From Oerskovia flava (GTDB lineage: Bacteria; Actinomycetota; Actinomycetes; Actinomycetales; Cellulomonadaceae), in assembly GCF_026163685.1 (NCBI RefSeq), contig NZ_JAOXSR010000012.1:1-64000 (forward strand): 64,000 bases of DNA, written 5' to 3'. Of this stretch, positions 33,151 to 42,337 are shown in pieces. The position numbers were made by a program, and so were the translations under genes. The notes under the pieces are model-generated. The model was given only the letters and a program-made list of their open reading frames with translations, was not told where the DNA came from and did not search any database. The first letter of the stretch is position 1. The number at the start of each line of letters is the position of its first letter.

Positions 33151-33922
33151 CAGCGAGCTCGCCCGCCTGGCCGGTGTCACCGTGCGCACGCTGCGGCACT
33201 ACCACCAGGTCGGTGTGCTCGAGGAGCCGGAACGAGGTCTCAACGGATACCGCGACTACGACGTCCGCGACCTCGTCCGGCTCCTGCGGATCAAGCGTCT
33301 GGCGTCGCTCGGCATCCCGCTCGACCGGATGCCCGCGCTGCTCGACGACTCGGCGGACAGCACCGACGTCGACCCCGCGGGGGGTGCCGACGCGCTCCTG
33401 GAGGAGCTGGACCGGGAGCTGGCCGAGCAGATCGACCGGCTCTCCGGCCAGCGGGCGGTCATCGCGCAGCTGCGCGGTCACCGGGTCTCCCCGGACGTGC
33501 CGCCCGAGCTCGCGCCGTTCTTCGCGGTGTTCGCCGCCACCGGCCTGACGCGCGAGCTGCTGACGATCGACCGCGACCAGTCCGTCCTCCTGGCGCACTT
33601 CGCGGGCGCGGAGGGGATGGCGCAGCTGACCCACTTCTACGAGCGGCTCTCCGCCCCGGACCTCGTCGGGGAGGTGGCTGCCGTCACCGCACGGTTCGCG
33701 CGCCTCGGGCCGGGTACGAGCGAGCAGGAGATGGCGAGCCTGGTCGAGGACTTCGCCCAGACGTTCCAGGGCGTCATCGCCGAGCTCGGCGAGCTGGACC
33801 CGCCGCTCGATCTCAGCAGCTCCGCCGTCCTCGTCGAGGACTACGCGGCCGAGGCGCTCAACCCGCAGCAGCGGCAGGCGATGGCCCTGCTCGTGGCCCG
33901 GTTCGACCCGCCCGACGCCTGA
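33134..33922 (+). CDS. MerR family transcriptional regulator
   Basis: A 262-residue MerR protein with N-terminal winged helix (about 6-75, SSELARLAGVTVRTLRHYHQVGVL), a coiled-coil region (about 90-115) and a helical C-terminal domain for effector binding. The GTG start at 33134 lies inside the transporter gene; GTG at 33143 is an alternative. It probably activates the MFS exporter in response to its substrate. Confidence 0.9.
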   Translation: MPAVRSSELARLAGVTVRTLRHYHQVGVLEEPERGLNGYRDYDVRDLVRLLRIKRLASLGIPLDRMPALLDDSADSTDVDPAGGADALLEELDRELAEQIDRLSGQRAVIAQLRGHRVSPDVPPELAPFFAVFAATGLTRELLTIDRDQSVLLAHFAGAEGMAQLTHFYERLSAPDLVGEVAAVTARFARLGPGTSEQEMASLVEDFAQTFQGVIAELGELDPPLDLSSSAVLVEDYAAEALNPQQRQAMALLVARFDPPDA

Positions 33923-33930
33923 CGCGCGGG

Positions 33931-34380
33931 TCAGCCCGCCGCGCCGGTCTCCACCGCGTCGACGACATCGCCCGGCAGGCTGTCCCGCGCGCTCTCCAGG
34001 AGGACGGAGTATGCGGTTCCCGCGCCGTCCGTGCGAGCCTCCACGACCGTGCCCGTGGGGTCCAGGCGCAGTACGGCGTCCGTCGTGACGAGGAACGCGT
34101 CGTCCGAACCTGGGTCAAGGCCGTCGACCGTGAATCCCCGGAACCCGAGGCTCGTCGGCGGGCTCGCCGGCGGCTCGGCCGCACGACCGAGCGCGTCGAT
34201 GGCGGCGACCACAGCCTCCGCTTCGTCGTCCGCGAGGCCCCACGAGGGGTTCTCGCGACCGGAGTAGACGTCGGCGGTCACGGTCGCAGCATCGTCGCCG
34301 GCTCCCGAGCACGCACCCAGAGCTGCGACGACCGCGAGCGGCAGCACGGCGCACGCCGCGCGCCTCACCGCCTGGCTCAC
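33931..34380 (-). CDS. Hypothetical lipoprotein
   Basis: A 149-residue predicted lipoprotein: signal peptide with lipobox LGAC at Cys24. The mature part starts with Ala/Thr-rich sequence (AATVTADVYSGRENPSW) and contains no domain I recognise. The GTG start at 34380 overlaps the stop of the methyltransferase (GTGA), so the two genes form an operon on the minus strand; the frame itself is open much further upstream. Confidence 0.75.
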   Translation of the reverse strand: MSQAVRRAACAVLPLAVVAALGACSGAGDDAATVTADVYSGRENPSWGLADDEAEAVVAAIDALGRAAEPPASPPTSLGFRGFTVDGLDPGSDDAFLVTTDAVLRLDPTGTVVEARTDGAGTAYSVLLESARDSLPGDVVDAVETGAAG

Positions 34381-35198
34381 GCTGCGGCCTCGCCCGCGGC
34401 GACCGTGCCGGTGCCGACGAGGGTGGTCGCGTCGACGGTCGCCAGTCCGCGGTGCTGGAGCTCGGCGAGGTAGCGGACGCGGACGTCCTCGCGCTGGGCG
34501 TCGTCCAGGTCGGCGACGAAGCCCCGGTAGCCCGAGCCGACGACGAGGCGCCACGCGAGGTCGTCGTCGAGCCGCAGCGTGTGCGGCGCCTCGTGCACGG
34601 TGACGTCGCCGAGCCCGAGTCCGGTGAGCCACTCGCCCCACGCGTCGACGGTGTTCACGCGCGAGATCAGGGGGGTCTCGCCGTCGCTGTCGGCCTTGAA
34701 GGGATCGGGAACGCCCACGACCTCGGCGAGCGCCGAGCCCACCGGCTCGATGGCGCCGCGCCGCCAGATGGTGAGCGCGGCCCGCCCGCCGGGCCGGGCG
34801 AGCGAGAGCAGGTGCCGTGTGCCGGCCTCCATGTCGGGGAAGAAGAAGACGCCGAGCACGCACTGGACCAGGTCGTAGGTGGCGGGCCGGCCCCAGGTGG
34901 TGGCGTCGGCCTGGACGGTGTGCAGGTGCGGCAGGCCGCGGGCGCGCTCGCGCAGGATGCTCAGCAGGCCGGTGGAGAGGTCGACGGCGTCGACGTGCCC
35001 GTCGGGCCCGACGGCGCGCGCGGTGGGCATGGCGCTCGCACCGTCCCCGCAGCACGCGTCGAGGACGCGTTCCCCGGACGCGGGACGGCTGACGGCGAGC
35101 GTGCCGTGCGCGACGGGTTCCCACAGGTCGGGGCGCAGCCGGGAGAAGTCGGTCGCTGCGGCGTCGAACGCGGCGGTGAAGTCCTCGGTGCCGGGCAT
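34377..35198 (-). CDS. Class I SAM-dependent methyltransferase
   Basis: A 273-residue methyltransferase with the SAM-binding motif I VLDACCGDGAS (about 45-55), acidic motif II VDAVDLS, motif GGRAALTIWRR and the UbiE/Coq5-like order. The substrate is unknown. It is divergent from the wall-anchored protein gene across a 128-base gap that carries a Zur-like box. Confidence 0.9.
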   Translation of the reverse strand: MPGTEDFTAAFDAAATDFSRLRPDLWEPVAHGTLAVSRPASGERVLDACCGDGASAMPTARAVGPDGHVDAVDLSTGLLSILRERARGLPHLHTVQADATTWGRPATYDLVQCVLGVFFFPDMEAGTRHLLSLARPGGRAALTIWRRGAIEPVGSALAEVVGVPDPFKADSDGETPLISRVNTVDAWGEWLTGLGLGDVTVHEAPHTLRLDDDLAWRLVVGSGYRGFVADLDDAQREDVRVRYLAELQHRGLATVDATTLVGTGTVAAGEAAA

Positions 35199-35217
35199 GA
35201 CTCCACCCTACGGGTAC

Positions 35218-35247
35218 TTGCTGAGAATGAAAATCAGTATGTACAGT
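35218..35247 (+). promoter_or_regulatory. Promoter with Zur-like box before the anchored-repeat operon
   Basis: A -35 like TTGCTG (35218-35223) and a -10 TACAGT (35242-35247) are 18 bases apart. Between them is TGAGAATGAAAATCA (35222-35236), containing TGAAAATCA, the left half of actinobacterial Zur boxes. The right half is degenerate, so the match is only partial. Confidence 0.45.
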
Positions 35248-35326
35248 CACCGTCGAGTGCGTCTGTCTCCGACGCGCAGCGCATGACGTCGCCGCCCGGG
35301 TATGGCGGCCTAGAGAGGAACTCCCT

Positions 35327-38300
35327 GTGCACTCCCTCGCTCGAACGAGGCCGCTCCTGGCGATCCTGGGCGCGTTCGCCCTGCTCGCCGGCCTAGCGGT
35401 CCCCGCCAGCCTGTCCCCACCCTCAGCGGCTGCCGTCACCACGACGGCCGCCGTGCCCGACCGCGAACGTGTGCTCACGCACGGGCACGTCGACGGCTTC
35501 GAGGTCACGTACGACGCCGGGAGCGGCAAGGTCGTCCTGAGCGTCAAGGACGACACCCGCATCTACGAGCCCGGCTCGGTCTACTGGGCCCCGGAGGTCA
35601 CGACCTTCGCGTACGAGGACGAGCGCTCGACCATGACGCTGCCGCCCGCCGCGGGTCCGTGGGCCTTCCTCGGTGTGCACGGTGAGACCCGGGCGTGGCT
35701 CGGGAGCCAGACCGGCGGCGACCAGGGGTACGCCCCCTGGGTCGGCTGGAGCACCGAGCGGCTCCGCGGGAGCCTCGACGGCACGGGGATCACCCCGGCC
35801 TCGGGCTCACCGGTCTCGCTCGACGTCCGCATCGACGGCCCGGGCGACGTGTTCGCGTTCCAGAACGGGTCGTTCGGCGAGCCGATCAACCGGTACGTCG
35901 ACACCACGACGTCGGCCGGTGGGACCATCCCGGTCACCTCGAACGCGCACGTCCACACGAACTGGATCTTCACGGCCGAGGGCGACTACACGCTCGTCGT
36001 CACGCCGTCGCTCGCGACGACCGAGCACGGCACCATCGCCGGTGACCCCGCGACGTACCACGTCCGCATCGGGGAGCGCGCGCCCGAGCCGGTGACCACC
36101 TCGGTGTCGGTGACGGCCGACGCGCCCGAGCACGTCGAGGGTGACACGGCGACGTTCACCGCGGCGCAGGAACCCCAGACGGAGCTGTCGACGTACCGCT
36201 GGGAGATCGCGCCCGCGGGCAGCGACGAGTTCGCCCCGGTCGAGGGTGCGACGTCGGACACCTACGAGCGTGGGATGACCCTGGCCGACGACGGCGCCCG
36301 TGTGCGGGCGGTCCTGCTCGACGGCGAGCGCGCCGCGGGCACGTCCGATCCGGTCACGCTCAGCGTGGCCCAGGCGGCGCCGGCGTACGTCCTGACGATC
36401 GAGGGCCTGGAGGACGGGTACATCTCGGGTGACGACCTCCGTCTCGACGCGGTCCTCGAGCCCGCGGCGGACGGCGTGACGTACCGGTGGGAGCGCCGCG
36501 ACGCACAGGACACGGACTTCACCCCCGTCGACCCGGCCGTCGACGGCCCGACGTTCTCGACGACGGTGACCGCCGACCTGGAGGGGACGGCGTTCCGCGT
36601 CGTCGCGCTGGACACCGAGGGCGCCGAGCTCGCGACGTCGGGGCCGGTCGAGGTCGGCGACGTCGGCGACGAGCCGGGCCCCGACCCCGAGCCGGTGACC
36701 ACCAGGGTCACGGTGTCGGCCGACGCGGCCGAGCACGTCGAGGGCGAGACCGCGACCTTCACCGCGTCGCAGCAGCCGCGGACGGAGCTGTCGACGTACC
36801 GCTGGGAGATCGCCCGCTCGGGCAACACGTTCACCCCGGTCAAGGGGGCGACGGCGGCGACGTACGACCGGAAGCTGACCCTGGCCGACGACGGTGCTCG
36901 GGTGCGCGCGGTCCTGCTGGACGGCGAGCGTGCCGCGGGCACCTCCGCTCCGGTCACGCTCGCAGTCTCCGCGAAGCCCGCGCCGCAGCCGACGCCCGGC
37001 GAGTCCGAGCCGAACCGCGAGTTCGTGCTCTCGCGGGGCCACGTCGACGGCTTCGAGGTCACGTACGACGACGACTCGGACGACCTCACGCTGTCGATCA
37101 AGGACGACACCCGGATCTACGCACCGGGCTCGACCTACCGCTCGCCCGAGGACGTGACCATCGCGTACGAGGACGAGCGAGGCGTGCAGCGGCTCCCGAC
37201 CGCCGACGGCGTGTGGTCGTTCCTCGGTGCGCACGGGGGCAAGGACGCGTGGATCGGGTCGCAGACCGGCGCCGACCAGGAGTACCTGCCGTGGGTCGGC
37301 TGGAGCACCGAGCGTCTGCTCCCGTCGCTCGCGGGCTCCGGGCTCACCCCCGCGTCGGGCTCGCCGGTGACGCTGAACGTCACCGTCGAGGGCCCGGGCG
37401 AGGTCTTCACCTTCCAGAACGACTCCTTCGGCAACCCGATCAACCGCTACCTCGACACCACCAGGTCCGCGAACGGCAGCATCCCCATCACGGCGAACGC
37501 CCACGTCCACACGAACTGGGTCTTCACCGCCGCTGGGGACTACCACCTCACGGTGACTCCGAGCCTCAAGACGACCGCAGGCCGGACGATCTCGGGCGAG
37601 CCTGCGGACTACCACGTCCGGGTCGGCGCCTACACGCCGCCGTGGGAGCCGCTCACGGACGAGGAGCTGACGGAGGGCAACCGGGGCGACCTGACGCTCG
37701 ACGCCTCCTCGTACGAGCTCGGTGACCTCGCCGAGGCGTCGTCTCCGTCGTTCACCGACGGCCAGGAGCTGGTCGCGTACGTCTACTCCGAGCCCACGAG
37801 CGCCGGGACGGCCTCCGCGCAGGCAGGTGCCGTGCTCGTGACGATCCCGACCTCCGTCGGGACGGGGGCCCACAAGCTCGCCGTGTACGACTCCGCGAGC
37901 GGCGAGCTCGTCGGGTGGGCGCCGTTCACGGCGACCGCGGCCGGTGGGCCGGGCTCCGGCGGTGGCACGGGCGGCGGTACCGGCGGTGGCATCGGTGGCG
38001 GTGCCGGAGCGGGCGGGGGAGCGGGCGGCGTCGGCTCGCAGCTCCCCGGTGCCGCCGGGTCGGCAGCGCCCGACCCGTGCGTGCCCACCCCGGTCACGAG
38101 CCAGGTGAAGTCGGCGGCCCCGGGCGGGATCTCCGACGGTCACTTCGACTTCGGCTCGCGCGTCGAGGACGGCGAGCTCGTCGCCTCCGTGAAGGACGAC
38201 CGCAAGCAGCCCGCGAGCTGGGTCGCACCGAGCTCGCTGACGTTCCGTCTCGGCGACGCGTCGAAGGACGAGGTGCCCGCAGGCGGGGACTTCTCGTTCC

Positions 38301-38881
38301 TCGGCGCTGCCGGTACGCCGATCTGGTCGATCGGCCAGGTCCAGGAGTCCGGTGTGCCGTGGCTCGGGTGGAACACCCAGCACCCGACGCTCGTCGAGGC
38401 CGCGACCGGACCGGTCACCTACACGCTCGACGCCGTCGACGGTCCCGGAAAGCTGGGCGTCTACGCGACCGGCAACTTCGGCGGCGTCGGCGCGAAGTAC
38501 TTCGGGACCATGGACGGCTTCCCGCGGAGCACCTCCGTCCCGCTCAACCAGCACGTCCACGGCAACTGGGCGTTCACCGAGCAGGGCGTCTACAAGGTGA
38601 CCTTCACCCTGTCCGTCCCGGTCGCGGGCGGCAGGACCCTCTCGGACACGGCGACCCTGACGTTCTCGGTGGGGGACAGCTCCGGCACCACCACGAAGAC
38701 GACGTACGTCGGCAAGACGGCGTCCGGTGAGAGCTGTGAGCTGAGCGCGGAGCAGCGGGCGGCGCTCGCGACGACCGGCGCCGACCCCCTGTCGGCGCTC
38801 GCGCTCGGCGCGCTGCTGCTCGTCACGGGCAGCGCGATGTACGGGGTCTCGCGACGGCGTCGGACCGGGTCGGCCGTCTGA
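35327..38881 (+). CDS. Cell wall-anchored HVHxNW-repeat protein of the anchored-repeat ABC system
   Basis: A 1184-residue surface protein. After a signal peptide (to about residue 36) come a first anchored-repeat domain (about 48-248, HVHTNW at 208-213), three Ig-like repeats (about 255-347, 352-444 and 457-548, the first and third nearly identical), a second repeat domain (about 566-767, HVHTNW at 726-731), a Gly-rich spacer (about 873-905) and a third repeat domain (about 935-1116, HVHGNW at 1076-1081). It ends with LATTG (1147-1151), a hydrophobic segment and an Arg tail, the LAxTG signal for sortase E-type anchoring. The GTG start follows AGAGGAA. These repeats occur only with this ABC transporter family and probably bind metal at the surface; that function is inferred. 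Confidence 0.9.
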   Translation: MHSLARTRPLLAILGAFALLAGLAVPASLSPPSAAAVTTTAAVPDRERVLTHGHVDGFEVTYDAGSGKVVLSVKDDTRIYEPGSVYWAPEVTTFAYEDERSTMTLPPAAGPWAFLGVHGETRAWLGSQTGGDQGYAPWVGWSTERLRGSLDGTGITPASGSPVSLDVRIDGPGDVFAFQNGSFGEPINRYVDTTTSAGGTIPVTSNAHVHTNWIFTAEGDYTLVVTPSLATTEHGTIAGDPATYHVRIGERAPEPVTTSVSVTADAPEHVEGDTATFTAAQEPQTELSTYRWEIAPAGSDEFAPVEGATSDTYERGMTLADDGARVRAVLLDGERAAGTSDPVTLSVAQAAPAYVLTIEGLEDGYISGDDLRLDAVLEPAADGVTYRWERRDAQDTDFTPVDPAVDGPTFSTTVTADLEGTAFRVVALDTEGAELATSGPVEVGDVGDEPGPDPEPVTTRVTVSADAAEHVEGETATFTASQQPRTELSTYRWEIARSGNTFTPVKGATAATYDRKLTLADDGARVRAVLLDGERAAGTSAPVTLAVSAKPAPQPTPGESEPNREFVLSRGHVDGFEVTYDDDSDDLTLSIKDDTRIYAPGSTYRSPEDVTIAYEDERGVQRLPTADGVWSFLGAHGGKDAWIGSQTGADQEYLPWVGWSTERLLPSLAGSGLTPASGSPVTLNVTVEGPGEVFTFQNDSFGNPINRYLDTTRSANGSIPITANAHVHTNWVFTAAGDYHLTVTPSLKTTAGRTISGEPADYHVRVGAYTPPWEPLTDEELTEGNRGDLTLDASSYELGDLAEASSPSFTDGQELVAYVYSEPTSAGTASAQAGAVLVTIPTSVGTGAHKLAVYDSASGELVGWAPFTATAAGGPGSGGGTGGGTGGGIGGGAGAGGGAGGVGSQLPGAAGSAAPDPCVPTPVTSQVKSAAPGGISDGHFDFGSRVEDGELVASVKDDRKQPASWVAPSSLTFRLGDASKDEVPAGGDFSFLGAAGTPIWSIGQVQESGVPWLGWNTQHPTLVEAATGPVTYTLDAVDGPGKLGVYATGNFGGVGAKYFGTMDGFPRSTSVPLNQHVHGNWAFTEQGVYKVTFTLSVPVAGGRTLSDTATLTFSVGDSSGTTTKTTYVGKTASGESCELSAEQRAALATTGADPLSALALGALLLVTGSAMYGVSRRRRTGSAV

Positions 38882-38883
38882 TC

Positions 38884-40455
38884 GTGGCGGTCCCCCCTCC
38901 CGCCGACCGGCGGCGGCACCTGTGCGGTGCCGCCGCCGGCCTGGCGGCCCTGACCCTCGCGGGCTGCGCGCTCGCCACGCCCGGTGACTCCGGCGACTCC
39001 GACGGCATCAGCGTCGTCGCGACGACCGGGGTCCTCGCCGACCTGGCGCGCAACGTCGTCGGCGACCGTGCCACGGTGACCTCGCTCGTCCCCGACGGCG
39101 GCGACCCGCACTCGTACGAGCCGTCCCTGCGCGACGTGCGCGACGTCGTCTACGCCGACGTCGCCTTCAGCAACTACATGCTGCTGGAGGAGCACAACAT
39201 CATCAAGATGCTCGACGCCAACCTGCCCGACGGCGTCCCGAACGTCTCGCTCGCGGAGTCCGCGGTGAAGTACGCCGCCGAGATCATCCCGCTCGTCGAG
39301 AACGTCAACCTCGACACGATCTGGCTCGGCCTGGCCGTCAGCGGCACCGGGGAGCAGCACGGCGCGACGCGATCCTCGGACGTCCTGCTGCGCGCCACCG
39401 ACCTCGACGGTCCCGGTCAGCTCACGGGCTATCTCACCGAGACGTTCGGGCAGCCCCGCATCTACTTCGACTCTGCGGACGGGTTCGACGGGTCGGACGT
39501 CGTGACGCTGCCCACCGACGCCCACACGCACATGAGCTGGACCTTCTCGGAACCCGGTGTCTACCGCCTCACGCTGGCGGCCGAGCTCCTGCCGACACCC
39601 GAGGCGGACCCCGTCGCGATGGGCTCGTCGACGGTGACCTTCGCCGTCGGCATCGACCCGTACTCGGTCTCGGGCGCCCAGGGCGCCGAGGTGCTCGACG
39701 GCGGCCACGCCGACCTGTCGGTGCAGCTCGACGCGGGCGAGATCGTCGTCGCCTCGGACTCGTCGGACGACGTCGGCGGTCACCACCACCTGCACGACCC
39801 GGACGAGACCGTGATCTCGATCCCCAACAAGGCGCTGGCGCCTGTCCCGGCCGGGCAGGACTTCCGCTTCCTCGGCCGGGCGGGCGAGCAGATCTACCAG
39901 CTGCCCCAGGCGGTGCTGGGCAAGCACGTGCACGGGGAGATCGACCCGCACCTGTGGCAGGACGTGCGCAACGCCCAGGCGTACGTCGAGATCATCCGCG
40001 ACACGCTCGTCGCGGCCGACCCCGAGGGCGCCGACGAGTACCGGGCCAACGCCGACGCCTACCTGCGGACGCTCGAGGAGACCGACGCCTACGTCCAGGC
40101 GACGATCGCCGAGATCCCCCGCGAGCGGCGGTACCTCGTCACGACGCACGACGCGTTCGCGTACCTCGGCGCCGCGTACGACCTCGACATCGCGGGGTTC
40201 GTGACCCCGAACCCGGCGACCGAGCCCAGCGTGGCCGAGCGCGCCAAGCTCACGCAGACCGTCCGCACCCTCGAGGTCCCGGCCGTCTTCCTCGAGCCCA
40301 ACCTCGCCGCGCGGTCCTCGGTGCTCACGGAGGTCGCGAAGGAGAACGGTGTGCAGGTGTGCCCGATCTACTCCGACGCCTTCGACGCCGAGGTCACCAC
40401 CTACGTCGAGATGATGCGCGCGAACGCCGACTCGTTGCGCCGCTGCCTCTCCTGA
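38884..40455 (+). CDS. Anchored-repeat ABC transporter substrate-binding lipoprotein (ZnuA-like)
   Basis: A 523-residue lipoprotein (lipobox LAGC, Cys28). The N-terminal part is a ZnuA/MntA-type cluster A-I binding protein (TTGVLADLARNVVGD, GGDPHSYEPS). It is interrupted at about residue 130 by repeat-like insertions (DAHTHMSWTF, GGHADLSVQLDAG and HHHLH) and resumes at HGEIDPHLWQD. Likely metal ligands are His in DPHSYEPS, His in HGEIDPH, His in TTHDAF and Asp in YSDAF. It starts at GTG 38884, two bases after the upstream stop. The metal is most likely zinc or manganese. Confidence 0.9.
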   Translation: MAVPPPADRRRHLCGAAAGLAALTLAGCALATPGDSGDSDGISVVATTGVLADLARNVVGDRATVTSLVPDGGDPHSYEPSLRDVRDVVYADVAFSNYMLLEEHNIIKMLDANLPDGVPNVSLAESAVKYAAEIIPLVENVNLDTIWLGLAVSGTGEQHGATRSSDVLLRATDLDGPGQLTGYLTETFGQPRIYFDSADGFDGSDVVTLPTDAHTHMSWTFSEPGVYRLTLAAELLPTPEADPVAMGSSTVTFAVGIDPYSVSGAQGAEVLDGGHADLSVQLDAGEIVVASDSSDDVGGHHHLHDPDETVISIPNKALAPVPAGQDFRFLGRAGEQIYQLPQAVLGKHVHGEIDPHLWQDVRNAQAYVEIIRDTLVAADPEGADEYRANADAYLRTLEETDAYVQATIAEIPRERRYLVTTHDAFAYLGAAYDLDIAGFVTPNPATEPSVAERAKLTQTVRTLEVPAVFLEPNLAARSSVLTEVAKENGVQVCPIYSDAFDAEVTTYVEMMRANADSLRRCLS

Positions 40456-40478
40456 ACCTCCACCACCGAAGGACAGAC

Positions 40479-41498
40479 ATGACACCCCGCACCCTGCGGC
40501 TCCTCGCACCGCTCGTGCTGGCCGGGACGCTCGCCGCAGCCCCTGCCACCGCGACCGCCGTCCACACCGACACCGACCCCGGCCTCGACCAGAGAGTCGG
40601 TGCCGACGAGGAGACGGTCGACGGCCGCGAGGTCGTGGCCCAGGGCCACGTCGACATCGGACCACGCTTCCTCGACGGGACGTGGACGCTCCAGGCGCGC
40701 GACGACCGCCAGGTCCCGCCGGTGTGGCGCTCCACCGAGGAGACGGTCGTGCACGTCGTCGACGAGTCCGTCCTGCCCGCCCCGGAGAGCCCTGACTTCG
40801 CGTTCCTCGGCGTCGAGCCCGAGACGCCGCTGTGGGTCGTACCGCAGGTGCAGAACCAGGAGGTGACCTGGCTCGGGTGGAACACCCAGGACCCGGAGGT
40901 CACCGAACGGATCGACCGCGGTGCGACGCTACGGCTCGACGGCGTGGACGGACCGGGCGCGTTCTTCCTCTTCCTCCAGGAGGGTGTCACCGGTCCGCCG
41001 AACGTGCTGTGGAACTCCGGCGAGGCCTATCCACAGGACCTGTGGATGGAGGTCAACACGCACGTCCACGCGAACTGGGTCTTCACCGAGCCCGGTGTGT
41101 ACACGTTCGACGTCACGGTCCTCGCGGACCTCACCGACGGCTCGCAGGTGGAGGACTCCGGCGTCCTGCGGTTCGCGGTCGGCACCGAGACGGACCCGCA
41201 GACCGCGTTCGCCGCAGCCGCGACGGAGGAGGAACCGGCCGACGAGTCGCCGGAGACACAGGACGCGGGAGCCGACGACACGGCCGAGAGCCAGGCGCCG
41301 CAGGCCGTCGCCACCGAACCCGCCACCGATCCGGCCGACGCCGACGGCTCGCAGGACTCCGCCGTCTCGACCGTCGTGCTCTGGGGTGGCATCGCGCTCC
41401 TCGTCCTGCTCGCGGCCGTCGTCGCGACGGTCGTGCGCGGCCGCCGCGCGCGAGCGCTCGCCGAGCTCGAGGCCGACCAGGCCGGGGGCGGGTCGTGA
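40479..41498 (+). CDS. Membrane-anchored HVHxNW-repeat protein
   Basis: A 339-residue protein with a signal peptide (to about residue 27), one anchored-repeat domain (about 45-230, with GHVDIG and HVHANW), an acidic Pro/Ala-rich stalk (about 235-290) and a C-terminal helix with a basic tail (RGRRARAL), so it is held in the membrane rather than the wall. GAAGGAC precedes the ATG. It may hand metal from the wall protein to the binding lipoprotein; this is inference. The ATPase gene overlaps its stop (GTGA). Confidence 0.88.
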   Translation: MTPRTLRLLAPLVLAGTLAAAPATATAVHTDTDPGLDQRVGADEETVDGREVVAQGHVDIGPRFLDGTWTLQARDDRQVPPVWRSTEETVVHVVDESVLPAPESPDFAFLGVEPETPLWVVPQVQNQEVTWLGWNTQDPEVTERIDRGATLRLDGVDGPGAFFLFLQEGVTGPPNVLWNSGEAYPQDLWMEVNTHVHANWVFTEPGVYTFDVTVLADLTDGSQVEDSGVLRFAVGTETDPQTAFAAAATEEEPADESPETQDAGADDTAESQAPQAVATEPATDPADADGSQDSAVSTVVLWGGIALLVLLAAVVATVVRGRRARALAELEADQAGGGS

Positions 41499-42337
41499 CG
41501 ACGTCCGCGACCACCGCCACGCCCGACCGGGCGGTGGCTTCCCCGGCCGAGGCGCCCTCGCCGGAGGCCGCGGTCCTGCGCGTGCGGGACGTCGCGGTCG
41601 AGCTCGGCGGCCGACTGGTCCTGCACGACGCGAACCTCGACGTGCGGGCCGGTGAGCTCGTCGGGCTCATCGGGCCCAACGGGGCGGGGAAGACGACGCT
41701 GCTGCGCTCGATCCTCGGTCTCGTGCGCCGCCGGTCGGGCGAGGTGCTGGTGGACGGTGCCGCTGCGCGCGGCGCCTCGACCTCGATGGGCTACGTGCCC
41801 CAGCGGCACGAGTTCGCGTGGGACTTCCCGATCTCGGTCGAGGACGCGGTGATGTCCGGCCGCGTCCGGCGGATCGGGTGGCTGCGCCGGGCCGGTGTCG
41901 CCGACTACCGCGCCACGCGCGAGGCGCTCGACCGCGTCCGCATGACCCATCTGCGCAAGCGTCCTGTCGGCGAGCTGTCCGGTGGTCAGCGCCAGCGGGT
42001 CCTCGTGGCCCGCGCCCTCGCGCTCGGTCCGGGGGTGCTGTTGCTCGACGAGCCGTTCACCGGCCTCGACGTACCCACGCAGGAGCTCCTCACCGACCTC
42101 TTCGCCGAGCTGGCGCGCGAGGACGGCAAGGCCGTCCTCATGACCACGCACGACCTCGTGGCGGCGATGCACGCCTGCACGCGCATCTGCCTGCTCAACC
42201 GCACCGTCGTCGCGACGGGCACCCCTGCCGAGCTCGACGACCCGGCCCTGTGGATGCGGGCCTTCGGCATCTCGCAGACCTCGCCGCTGCTCTCGGCGCT
42301 CGGCCTCTCCACGACCGACCGGAAGGCGGACGCGTGA
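41495..42337 (+). CDS. Anchored-repeat ABC transporter ATP-binding protein
   Basis: A 280-residue metal-type ATPase (ZnuC/MntB group): Walker A GPNGAGKTT, Q-loop YVPQRHEFAWDFP, signature LSGGQRQR, Walker B VLLLDEPFTGLD, switch TTHD. An Ala-rich N-terminal extension precedes the domain. The GTG start at 41495 overlaps the upstream stop by 4 bases, and the permease start overlaps the end of this gene likewise. Confidence 0.92.
   Translation: MTTSATTATPDRAVASPAEAPSPEAAVLRVRDVAVELGGRLVLHDANLDVRAGELVGLIGPNGAGKTTLLRSILGLVRRRSGEVLVDGAAARGASTSMGYVPQRHEFAWDFPISVEDAVMSGRVRRIGWLRRAGVADYRATREALDRVRMTHLRKRPVGELSGGQRQRVLVARALALGPGVLLLDEPFTGLDVPTQELLTDLFAELAREDGKAVLMTTHDLVAAMHACTRICLLNRTVVATGTPAELDDPALWMRAFGISQTSPLLSALGLSTTDRKADA

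Noticed and set aside
35807-38560. A 917-codon minus-strand open frame opposite the wall protein gene
   Set aside because: High GC and lack of stops in the third-position frame explain it; the sense frame encodes recognisable repeats and anchors.
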